Below, in pieces: positions 36,990-44,421 of a stretch of 64,000 nt of DNA (position 1 is its first letter; each line of letters opens with the position of its first letter). The notes below the pieces were generated by a model. That model did no database searches. It saw nothing but the letters and a program-made list of their open reading frames with translations, and was not told where the DNA came from. Made by a program: the position numbers and the translations under genes. Origin of the DNA: Rhodomicrobium lacus (GTDB lineage Bacteria > Pseudomonadota > Alphaproteobacteria > Rhizobiales > Rhodomicrobiaceae); NCBI RefSeq assembly GCF_003992725.1, contig NZ_RZNF01000012.1, positions 558,001 through 622,000 on the forward strand. Reading direction: 5' to 3'.

Positions 36990-39188
36990 ATGCACGATAC
37001 GCTATCTCCCGCCGAGACCCCTGCCGTACCGGCCTCGCGCGTCCAATCCGTGTTCGCGCCTCAGAGCCTCGACAGTTTCGACCGCACCACGCGCCGCAAG
37101 CTTCCGATGGACGTGCAGGCGCCGCTTCGCCGCTTCCTCATTTTCGGCGGTGCCTTTGCGATCACGATCTATCTGATCGTTCAGCTTTACCTTGTGCTGA
37201 GCGTGGGCAGTTTCGGCGGCCTCGGCATCGCGCTGGTGGTGCTGTTCTCGATCAATATCTTCTGGCTGTCGCTGTCTTTCATGACCGCGCTGGCGGGCTT
37301 TTTCGTCATCGCGACGGGGATGCGGCGTTCGCTCGTCAAGCCCGAGGACTACGACGCCAAGGCCCCGCTGACCGGGCGCACGGCGATCCTCGTCTGCACC
37401 TATAACGAGGCGCCCGCCCGCATTTTCGGCATGGCGGTCGCGACACTCGATTCCATCGCCAAGCTGGGCCAGGGCAAAAGCTTCGACCTTTTCATCCTGA
37501 GCGACACCACAGACCCCGATGTGTGGGTGCAAGAAGAGGCGGCCTTTCAGTCCGTCCGCGAGCGCGAAGCGTGCGGGCATCGCATCTTCTATCGCCGCCG
37601 CTCGCAGAATACCGGCAAGAAGGCTGGCAACGTCGCCGACTGGTGCCGCCGCTGGGGCGCGAATTACGAATACATGCTGGTGCTCGACGCGGACAGCCTG
37701 ATGACGGGCGAGTCTGTTGCGAAGCTCGCGGCGATCATCGAGAAAAACCCCGACTTCGGCCTCGTGCAGACGGTGCCCCTTTCCATCGGCCGCAACACGC
37801 TGTTCGCGCGCCTGCAACAGTTTGCCGGACGCCTCTATGGCCCGATGCTGGCGACGGGCCTTGCGTTCTGGCATCGCGGCACGTCGAATTTCTGGGGCCA
37901 CAACGCGATCATCCGCACGCGCGCCTTCATCGAGAGCGCCGGGCTTCCGATGCTGCCGGGCAAGCCGCCCTTCGGCGGGCAGATCCTCTCCCACGACTTC
38001 GTCGAGGCGGCGCTTCTGAATCGCGCGGGCTGGCGTGTCGTCATGGTGCCGGACCTCGCGGGCTCTTACGAGGAAATCCCCCCCGCGCTGATCGACTTCG
38101 CCATGCGCGACCGCCGTTGGGCGCAGGGCAATCTCCAGCATTCCCGGGTGATGTTCGCGGACGGGCTGCATTGGGTGAGCCGCGTGCATATGGCAATGGG
38201 CATCATGGCCTATGTCTCGGCGCTGGTGTGGTTCCTGTTCATCATCATCGCGCTCGCGCTGACACTGCAATCGATCTACACGCTGCCGCAATATTTCACG
38301 GACGACTTCTCCCTCTTCCCGAAGTGGCCCATGCAGGACAGCGAGCGCTCGTTGCAGCTTCTGATCCTGACACTCAGCGTTCTGCTTCTGCCGAAGCTTT
38401 TCGCCTATGTTCTCGCGCTGATGGACAGCCGCCAGCGGAAAGGGTTCGGCGGGCCGTTCCTCCTCTTCGTCGGCGTGCTGATCGAAACGATCCTTTCGTC
38501 GCTGTTCGCGCACATCATGATGCTGCTCCAGTCGGGCGCCGTGGTGGATGTGTTCCGCGGCCGCGACAGCGGATGGAAGCCGCAGCGCCGCGATGACGGC
38601 TCCTTGCCGTTCTGGGAGATCATGCAGTTCCATCGCCTGCACATGATGATCGGCATCGCGCTGGCGATCGGCACCTGGTATTCGTCGAAGATCCTGTTCC
38701 TGTGGATGCTACCCGCGTCGCTCGGCCTCGTCTTTGCCGGGCCTCTTTCATGGTGGTCGGCGCAGCGCTCGGCGGGTGAAGGGTTCCGCCGCTTCGGGCT
38801 CCTCCAGATCGAGGAAGAAAAGTCGCCGCCGTCAATCGCGGGCGAGGCCCATCGCGCGCAGGCCGAGGTCGAGAAGGCCGCCGCCGAGCACGAGGCCATC
38901 ACCCAACTCGTCAAGAGCCCGAAGCTTCGCCGCCTCCATCGCGAGTTGATTCAAATGCAGCCGATCACGCTGGAATCTCGAATTTCGCCGAACCTCGCCA
39001 TCGGACGGGCAAAACTGGACGTGTCCGCAAATCTCTCCGAGTTGCTGAGCTTGCTGAAACCAGGCGAGAAGGCGGCGTTACTGTCCGATCCTGAAAGTCT
39101 CGCGCGTCTCGAAGCGTTTATTCCTGCCGAAATTCCGCCAGAAAAACAGCCTCAAACATCGGCTCAGCCACTGGAGCAAACAACCTAG
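36990..39188 (+). CDS. opgH: Glucans biosynthesis glucosyltransferase H
   Basis: A 732-residue inner-membrane GT2 enzyme that polymerises the beta-1,2-glucan backbone from UDP-glucose. Two TM segments lie near residues 45-105, followed by the cytosolic catalytic domain: VCTYNEAP, the D of SDTTDPD, LDADSLMTG, and the QxxRW-type RDRRWAQGN. More TM segments follow (VSALVWFLFIIIALALTLQS, LLPKLFAYVLALMDS and others). The C-terminal tail is hydrophilic. AGG six bases before the ATG at 36990 supports the start. Confidence 0.94.
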   Translation: MHDTLSPAETPAVPASRVQSVFAPQSLDSFDRTTRRKLPMDVQAPLRRFLIFGGAFAITIYLIVQLYLVLSVGSFGGLGIALVVLFSINIFWLSLSFMTALAGFFVIATGMRRSLVKPEDYDAKAPLTGRTAILVCTYNEAPARIFGMAVATLDSIAKLGQGKSFDLFILSDTTDPDVWVQEEAAFQSVREREACGHRIFYRRRSQNTGKKAGNVADWCRRWGANYEYMLVLDADSLMTGESVAKLAAIIEKNPDFGLVQTVPLSIGRNTLFARLQQFAGRLYGPMLATGLAFWHRGTSNFWGHNAIIRTRAFIESAGLPMLPGKPPFGGQILSHDFVEAALLNRAGWRVVMVPDLAGSYEEIPPALIDFAMRDRRWAQGNLQHSRVMFADGLHWVSRVHMAMGIMAYVSALVWFLFIIIALALTLQSIYTLPQYFTDDFSLFPKWPMQDSERSLQLLILTLSVLLLPKLFAYVLALMDSRQRKGFGGPFLLFVGVLIETILSSLFAHIMMLLQSGAVVDVFRGRDSGWKPQRRDDGSLPFWEIMQFHRLHMMIGIALAIGTWYSSKILFLWMLPASLGLVFAGPLSWWSAQRSAGEGFRRFGLLQIEEEKSPPSIAGEAHRAQAEVEKAAAEHEAITQLVKSPKLRRLHRELIQMQPITLESRISPNLAIGRAKLDVSANLSELLSLLKPGEKAALLSDPESLARLEAFIPAEIPPEKQPQTSAQPLEQTT

Positions 39189-39355
39189 CGTGGCGGGTGA
39201 CGGTTCGGGCCTCGGGAGTTTCCCAGGCAGGAACCAGATCCCCGGCTGCCGCTGGGATTGAGTCGTCCGCGCTCGCGAGAGTCTGGGCGAACTCGGCAAT
39301 ACCCGCGCCGGATCGTCCGAGTTCCGGCGCGCTCGTTCCGCGAAAGGGAACCGAC

Positions 39356-41854
39356 ATGTCATCGAAAAAGGTCATGCCGCTTCTCCTGACGAGTATAACG
39401 TCATGCGTTATCGCGTTCGGAGATCCGGGCACCGCCGAAGCGCAAGTGCAACTGGCGCAATTCCAGCCGCAAGGGCAGCAGGGCGACGAGCCGAAAAGGA
39501 AGCCGCGCGAGGATCAGCGCGGCGAACAGCCTCGGGGCGGTCAGCAGGATCAGCAGCGCGGCGGCGGTCGACCGGAACAGCGGGGCGGCCCGGATCAGCG
39601 CGCACAGCAGCCGCAGGAACCGCGTGGCGGCCAGCAGCGCGGCGGCGGCGCCGAGCAATTGCAGCGTGCACAGCCGGAGCAGCGCCAGCAGCCGCGTTTC
39701 GGGCAGGATCAGGGCTTCGGCCAGCGCGAACGCGGAGGCCAGCAGCCCGAGCCACGTGGACAGGCGCAGGAACGCGGACGGCAGGAATTTGAGCCGCGCA
39801 AGGCGCAGGAACAGGAGCGCCCGAGGCAGCAGCCCGAACAAAAGAAGGTTCAGGAGCAGGAGCGGGTGCAGCCCGGCCAGCCTCAGGGCGGCCGCTTCGG
39901 CCAGCAGCCCGGCGCCGCAGGTCAGCCGCAAGGCGGACGCTTCGGCGAGGGTGCGCCGCAAGGAACACTCGGCGGCAGGCAGCCACAAGGACAGGGCACG
40001 ACCGGCTTCGGCTCGGCGGGCGGGCAAGGCACCCAGCAGCCCGGCGGCGCGGGTCAGGCGCAAGGCGGACGCTTCGGCGAGGGGACGCCGCAAGGAACAC
40101 CCGGCGGCAGGCAGCCACAGGGACAGGGCGCGACCGGCTTCGGCTCGGCGGGCGGGCAAGGCACCCAGCAGCCCGGCGGCGCGGGTCAGCCGCAAGGCGG
40201 ACGCTTCGGCGAGGGGACGCCGCAAGGAACACCCGGCGGCAGACAGCCTCAGGGACAGGGCACGACCGGCTTCGGCTCGGCGGGCGGTCAGGGCACCCAG
40301 CAGCCCGGCGGCGCGGGTCAGCCGCAAGGCGGGCGCTTCGGCGAGGGTGCGCCGCAAGGCACACCCGGCGGCAGGCAGCCACAGGGACAGGGCGCGACCG
40401 GCTTCGGCTCGACGGGCGGTCAGGGCACCCAGCAGCCCGGAGGCGCGGGTCAGGCGCAAGGCGGCCGCTTCGGTCAAGGCGCGCCGGGTGGCGCTTCCGA
40501 GCAATCGGGCGGTTTGAAGCCCGGCTTTCCCGGCGGCCAACCGGGCCAGACGGGCGGATCGCAGGCGCAGGGACAAGGCCCGGCAGGATTCGGTCAGGGC
40601 GCGCAACCGGGACAACCCGGTTTCCGCCCGGGTGATCGCCCGCAGTTTGGTGGTCAGCCCGGTCAGCCGGGCGCTCAGCCGCCGTTCGGCGGCGGTGCCG
40701 GCGGTCAGCCCCAATTCGGCGGGGCGCAGCCGGGCAACCGCCCGCCGTTCGGCGCGGGCTTCTCGCCTGAACAGCGCCGCGAGGTCGAGGAACGCGACAC
40801 GCGCCGCATCGAACTGGGCCGCAAGATCGAGGAAGATCAGCGCCGTCAGGCCGACCGCGAGAGCAGCCGCGAGGGGCTTGAGGAGCGGACGCGCCTTCAG
40901 AACGAACGCTTCCGCGATATCCACGCGCAGCGGCACGAGCGCTTCGACCCGAACGGCGTCCGCTTCATCGAGGAGCCGGGCAACCGCAAGATCTTCCGGC
41001 TTAACAACCAGACGTTCATCCGCCACGACGAGACGGCGAACTTCGGCCATTTCGGCGGGCGCCCGGATCGCCGTCCGATTCCCGGCGGGGGCGAGTTCGC
41101 GACGTTCCATCGTCCGGACGGTTCGCGCGTGGAAGTGGAAGTGGACCGCTTCGGCCGTCCGATCCGCCGCGTTCGCATCCTGCCCGACGGTCGCCGCTTC
41201 ACCCTGTTCGAGAACCGTGCGCTTGCTGCGGGCCTCGGCCTTGCGGCCATCGGGGCGGCGATTGTGATGCTGCCGCCCCCGGCCATCGCGATCCCGCGCG
41301 ACGATTACATCGTGGATGCGGGCGTCGCATCGGAAGAGGTCATCTACGATACGCTTTACGCTCCGCCTGTGGAGCCGCTGCCGCGCAGCTACTCTCTCGA
41401 CGAAGTGCTGGCCAGCGCGAGCGTGCGCGACCGCATGCGCAGCGTCAGGCTGAACACGATCCATTTCGACTTCGGGTCATGGGAGGTACGGCCCGATCAG
41501 GCGCCGCTGCTTCAGGGCATCGCGGATTCGATCAACCGCATCGTGCAGCACAACCCGGGCGAGGTGTTCCTGATCGAAGGGCACACGGATGCGGTCGGGA
41601 CCGACGAGGATAATCTGTCGCTGTCGGACCGGCGTGCGCAGGCAGTGGCCGACGTGTTGACGCAGTATTATCAGGTTCCGCGCGAGAACCTTGTCACGCA
41701 GGGCTACGGCGAGCAGTTCCTGCTCATACCGACGCAGGGACCGGAAATCAGGAACCGCCGCGTCGTTATTAGGCGGCTCACGCCCCTTTTGCAGAGCGAC
41801 CAAGGCCGCTACAGCAATAGCGAACAAGGGCCGCGAAACGATTACCGGCCCTGA
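39356..41854 (+). CDS. OmpA-domain protein with Gln/Gly-rich tandem repeats
   Basis: An 832-residue envelope protein. A signal peptide (VMPLLLTSITSCVIAFG) is followed by a long Gln/Gly/Arg/Pro-rich disordered region (about residues 35-480), which contains four near-perfect 44-residue repeats plus a partial one (residues 186-375). A charged helical region (EQRREVEERDTRRIELGRKI) comes next, a hydrophobic segment (LAAGLGLAAIGAAIVMLPPP) follows, and the C-terminal OmpA peptidoglycan-binding domain has HFDFGSWEVRPDQ and LIEGHTDAVGTDEDNLSLS. The ATG at 39356 follows AAAGGGAA. It probably bridges envelope layers; its position behind opgH suggests a role under osmotic stress. Confidence 0.88.
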   Translation: MSSKKVMPLLLTSITSCVIAFGDPGTAEAQVQLAQFQPQGQQGDEPKRKPREDQRGEQPRGGQQDQQRGGGRPEQRGGPDQRAQQPQEPRGGQQRGGGAEQLQRAQPEQRQQPRFGQDQGFGQRERGGQQPEPRGQAQERGRQEFEPRKAQEQERPRQQPEQKKVQEQERVQPGQPQGGRFGQQPGAAGQPQGGRFGEGAPQGTLGGRQPQGQGTTGFGSAGGQGTQQPGGAGQAQGGRFGEGTPQGTPGGRQPQGQGATGFGSAGGQGTQQPGGAGQPQGGRFGEGTPQGTPGGRQPQGQGTTGFGSAGGQGTQQPGGAGQPQGGRFGEGAPQGTPGGRQPQGQGATGFGSTGGQGTQQPGGAGQAQGGRFGQGAPGGASEQSGGLKPGFPGGQPGQTGGSQAQGQGPAGFGQGAQPGQPGFRPGDRPQFGGQPGQPGAQPPFGGGAGGQPQFGGAQPGNRPPFGAGFSPEQRREVEERDTRRIELGRKIEEDQRRQADRESSREGLEERTRLQNERFRDIHAQRHERFDPNGVRFIEEPGNRKIFRLNNQTFIRHDETANFGHFGGRPDRRPIPGGGEFATFHRPDGSRVEVEVDRFGRPIRRVRILPDGRRFTLFENRALAAGLGLAAIGAAIVMLPPPAIAIPRDDYIVDAGVASEEVIYDTLYAPPVEPLPRSYSLDEVLASASVRDRMRSVRLNTIHFDFGSWEVRPDQAPLLQGIADSINRIVQHNPGEVFLIEGHTDAVGTDEDNLSLSDRRAQAVADVLTQYYQVPRENLVTQGYGEQFLLIPTQGPEIRNRRVVIRRLTPLLQSDQGRYSNSEQGPRNDYRP
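39911..40482 (+). repeat. 132-bp in-frame tandem repeat, four copies plus partial
   Basis: Copies begin at 39911, 40043, 40175 and 40307, with a partial fifth at 40439. The period is exactly 132 bases, so 44 codons per unit (GRFGEGTPQGTPGGRQPQGQ is part of it). The copies differ at only a few positions, which points to recent expansion. Confidence 0.92.
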
Positions 41855-41912
41855 TCGCCAAAGGAAGTGACGAAAGCGGGCCCCTGTGCCCGCTTTCCGG
41901 CAGGGGGAAGCG

Positions 41913-42296
41913 ATGGACATCCTTTCTTACATCTGGACAGTCCTGAGTTTCTTCCTGAGCGTCGTCTGGACGGTCGTGTGGTTCGTGCTGCGCGACCTCA
42001 TCTCGACGGTGCTCTGGATTTTGATCGTTGCGTGGATGCTTCTCAGCGTCCGCTATCGAAGCTTCACCGGCGGCACGCTGGCGCTGCTGCGCTACGGGCG
42101 CTGGGCCTTGAACCTGTTCTGGCGGTGGCTTCGCGGCACGCCGAACCCGGCACTTCCGCCGCCTCCGCCGAAGGTCATCACCAAGGAAGTCATCAAGGTC
42201 GTGGGCAAGCGCCGCAAGCGCTTCGGCTCCATGAACGTCTCCGAGCAGCTGAATGTGCTGCTTCTCGGCGCAATCTGGCTTCTGTTCGTGATTTAG
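41913..42296 (+). CDS. Small membrane protein of unknown function
   Basis: A 127-residue protein with two or three TM segments: YIWTVLSFFLSVVWTVVWFV and LISTVLWILIVAWMLLSV at the N-terminus and LNVLLLGAIWLLFVI at the very end. Between them lies a Pro/Lys/Arg-rich cytosolic loop (ALPPPPPKVITKEVIKVVGK). The start has GGGGGAAG just upstream. It follows the OmpA-domain gene by 58 bases and may belong to the same unit. No family is recognised. Confidence 0.7.
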   Translation: MDILSYIWTVLSFFLSVVWTVVWFVLRDLISTVLWILIVAWMLLSVRYRSFTGGTLALLRYGRWALNLFWRWLRGTPNPALPPPPPKVITKEVIKVVGKRRKRFGSMNVSEQLNVLLLGAIWLLFVI

Positions 42297-42927
42297 CCAG
42301 AGCGGGAACGGCTCAGGCAAAACCGGAACGAAGCATGCCGGGCCGATAGGTAGCATCCCGTCGACCCTCCGCAAACGGAACAAGGCCGTCGTCATGTGGG
42401 GAACGAGACGGGCTTGGGCCCGGAGCCTCGGTATTCTTGTTCCTCACCCCGATCCACGCGCCGCGTTTTTCTGAGGGAGACCTTCGAGAAATCCCCCGGT
42501 CGACAACCGTGGGACGGTTCGTCGTCCTCGGGGGTCGTTTCCGCTGATTGCCGCCAGGGATGTCGTCATGGCGCGAAAAAATCGGAGCGGGGACCGGCTT
42601 ATGTTCACGCTCACCACAGGCACTGGTATCTTTTCACGGATATGGAGAATGTTTGGCAGGGCGTGCCTCTCGCAGCCGCAATAATCTGCAGAAATGTTCA
42701 TCGACGAAAAGATTCTATAATTATAATTATTCCAGTTTTAATTTTTAATTATGCATTGACTTTTGGTTTCGTTGTTATGTAGCTGTATTCGTGGCGCGTT
42801 TATTAACACATGCATTGCACAATCGATAGAAGAGGCTTGTCTTATGGGGTTTTGAAAGCGAGCCCTCCGGCCTCCCGGCAGTACTTCCCCAGCCATCGAC
42901 GTCGGTGCGAAACGTCCGGAGACAACG
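42297..42927. other. 630-base intergenic region with AT-rich patch
   Basis: No supported gene. From about 42700 to 42840 the base composition drops sharply to AT-rich (ATTATAATTATTCC, TTAATTTTTAATTATG), unlike the surroundings. It ends just before the small-protein/P-ATPase operon, so it is the likely promoter or a transfer boundary. Confidence 0.55.
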
Positions 42928-43227
42928 ATGTCCTACGATGACACGCTTTCCAACCTGCTCCATGCCATGCGTCACGGCGATAAGCTTGTGGAGCAGCTTC
43001 TGCACGGCTCCCATGGATCGCCCTTCGATCCGATGGCACAAGTCGGCCTTCTGGATCGCGCAACCGTCTCGGATCGCCGCTTCTGGACGGGCGCCGCCAT
43101 CGGTGCCGCCGCGGTGCTCGTCGCGGCCGCCGTTCGCAACAAGAGAACGGCAACGGTCGTGGAGGATGATCGGGACGCCCCGGCGACTGACGGCGACCGG
43201 CTGCGGAAGTCGAACGGACGGTATTGA
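42928..43227 (+). CDS. Small membrane-anchored protein, P-ATPase operon gene 1
   Basis: A 99-residue protein: a hydrophilic N-terminal half (YDDTLSNLLHAMRHGDKLVEQL), one Ala-rich TM segment (FWTGAAIGAAAVLVAAAV) followed by positive charges (RNKRTATVV), and an acidic/basic tail. This is the topology of small accessory proteins found near metal P-type ATPases. No family is recognised. The next gene begins 23 bases after its stop with a good ribosome-binding site, so it heads an operon. Confidence 0.72.
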   Translation: MSYDDTLSNLLHAMRHGDKLVEQLLHGSHGSPFDPMAQVGLLDRATVSDRRFWTGAAIGAAAVLVAAAVRNKRTATVVEDDRDAPATDGDRLRKSNGRY

Positions 43228-43250
43228 GAGAGTACCCAAGGAGAAAAAAC

Positions 43251-43661
43251 ATGTCGCATAGGCACCATCTTCCCGGCGAGGCTGCAGATGCGGCGATTCG
43301 CTTCGGCGCTTTCGGCGCCCTCATAAGCGGCGGTATCGTTGCGGGCCAGTCCATTTCGGCGGCGCAGCAGGGGGACAAATCGGTCCCGCAGGCGGTGACG
43401 GACACCGTTGCTGCGGCGACGAAAGCCGGTATCGCGGCGGCGGTCGGCGGCGCGGCGGCGGCTGCAATCGGCGGGCACGGTTTTTCGCGCGCGGTGTCGT
43501 TTCTCGCGGGGGCCGCGGCGGCAGCCTGGATCATGTCGCCTCCGAAGCGCCAGAAAGCGCTCTCCGACGCAGCGGAAGGCAGAGACGAGCCTTCGGCAAA
43601 GCAAGGTGACGACATCATCCTCGCGTCATCGACGCAGGGCGCCAACCCGAAGGCGATCTGA
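43251..43661 (+). CDS. Gly/Ala-rich membrane protein, P-ATPase operon gene 2
   Basis: A 136-residue protein starting MSHRHHLPGEAADAAIRFGA, with a His cluster at the N-terminus. Three Gly/Ala-rich hydrophobic segments follow (FGALISGGIVAGQSIS, AGIAAAVGGAAAAAIGG, AVSFLAGAAAAAWIMS), which look like glycine-zipper membrane helices. The tail is hydrophilic. AAGGAG lies seven bases before the ATG. It resembles in general style small proteins such as magnetosome MamC or mycobacterial PacL, but no homology is claimed. Confidence 0.72.
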   Translation: MSHRHHLPGEAADAAIRFGAFGALISGGIVAGQSISAAQQGDKSVPQAVTDTVAAATKAGIAAAVGGAAAAAIGGHGFSRAVSFLAGAAAAAWIMSPPKRQKALSDAAEGRDEPSAKQGDDIILASSTQGANPKAI

Positions 43662-43737
43662 TCCGGCGTCTCGTCACGCAACACACAGAGATTCGAGTCC
43701 CGGACGGGAACCGGCAAGCTTGAGGCAGGAGTCATTC

Positions 43738-44280
43738 ATGAGCGACCACAACAACGAAAACAAGACGTATACTGCGCAGGGGCCAAACCCGGCACAAGCC
43801 CCGCAAGGCTGGTATCCGGGCTACCCGGCGGCGCCATATGGCGCACCTTACGGCTATCCGGGCTGGGGCCCACAGGGTCAACCGCAGCCGCAGGAACAGG
43901 CAGCCCAGCCGCAAGCCCCGCTCTGGTACGGTCCCGCTCCCGCCTATGGCCCCCATCCCTGGTATGGGCATCACCACCACCCGCATTTTCCTCCCTACGG
44001 TTACGGCCCCCAGGCGGCCCCTCAGCCGGAAGCCCCCGCGCAGCAGAAAGCGACCGGCGGCTTTTTCTCGTCGGGCTTCGACATCCATAACGACGCGCTC
44101 GTAAAGGGCGTCGTGATCGGCGCGGGCCTGACTTACCTCCTGACCAACGAGACGGTGCAGAGGAACCTGATCGGCGCGGCGGTGAAGCTCTGGTCGACGC
44201 TTCAGGGCGGGGTGGAAGAGGTCAAGGAGCGGTTCCGCGATGCGGAAGCCGAGATCCACACGGGCGACAATCACCAGTAA
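43738..44280 (+). CDS. His/Pro/Tyr-rich protein with membrane segment, P-ATPase operon gene 3
   Basis: A 180-residue protein. Residues 1-105 are Pro/Gln/Tyr/Gly-rich and disordered and contain HPWYGHHHHPHFPPYG, a strong candidate metal-binding patch. A hydrophobic segment follows (ALVKGVVIGAGLTYLLTN), then an amphipathic helix (KLWSTLQGGVEEVKERFRDA) and an acidic end. The C-terminal half recalls the YtxH-type arrangement of a glycine-rich TM plus a charged coiled coil. AGGAG lies six bases before the ATG. It precedes the P-type ATPase gene on the same strand, which suggests a metal-chaperone or scaffold role. Confidence 0.72.
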   Translation: MSDHNNENKTYTAQGPNPAQAPQGWYPGYPAAPYGAPYGYPGWGPQGQPQPQEQAAQPQAPLWYGPAPAYGPHPWYGHHHHPHFPPYGYGPQAAPQPEAPAQQKATGGFFSSGFDIHNDALVKGVVIGAGLTYLLTNETVQRNLIGAAVKLWSTLQGGVEEVKERFRDAEAEIHTGDNHQ

Positions 44281-44421
44281 CAGCCAATCGCGAGCAGTTC
44301 CTTGGCGCGTCTGTCCCAGTTTTGGAGGCGCTCCAAGGATTCGTTTATCGAAATCTCGGCCACATAATTGCTCTAGCGGAAGCGGGGCGCTTCGCGCCGT
44401 GCTTGTCGAGGGAAACGACGC

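Noticed and set aside
39911-40482. CRISPR array
   Set aside because: The repeats are contiguous 132-bp coding units without spacers, in frame with an OmpA-domain protein.
42396-42782. 128-codon frame in the region before the P-ATPase operon
   Set aside because: Composition changes mid-frame from Arg/Ser-rich to an AT-driven Ile stretch, and no ribosome-binding site is present.
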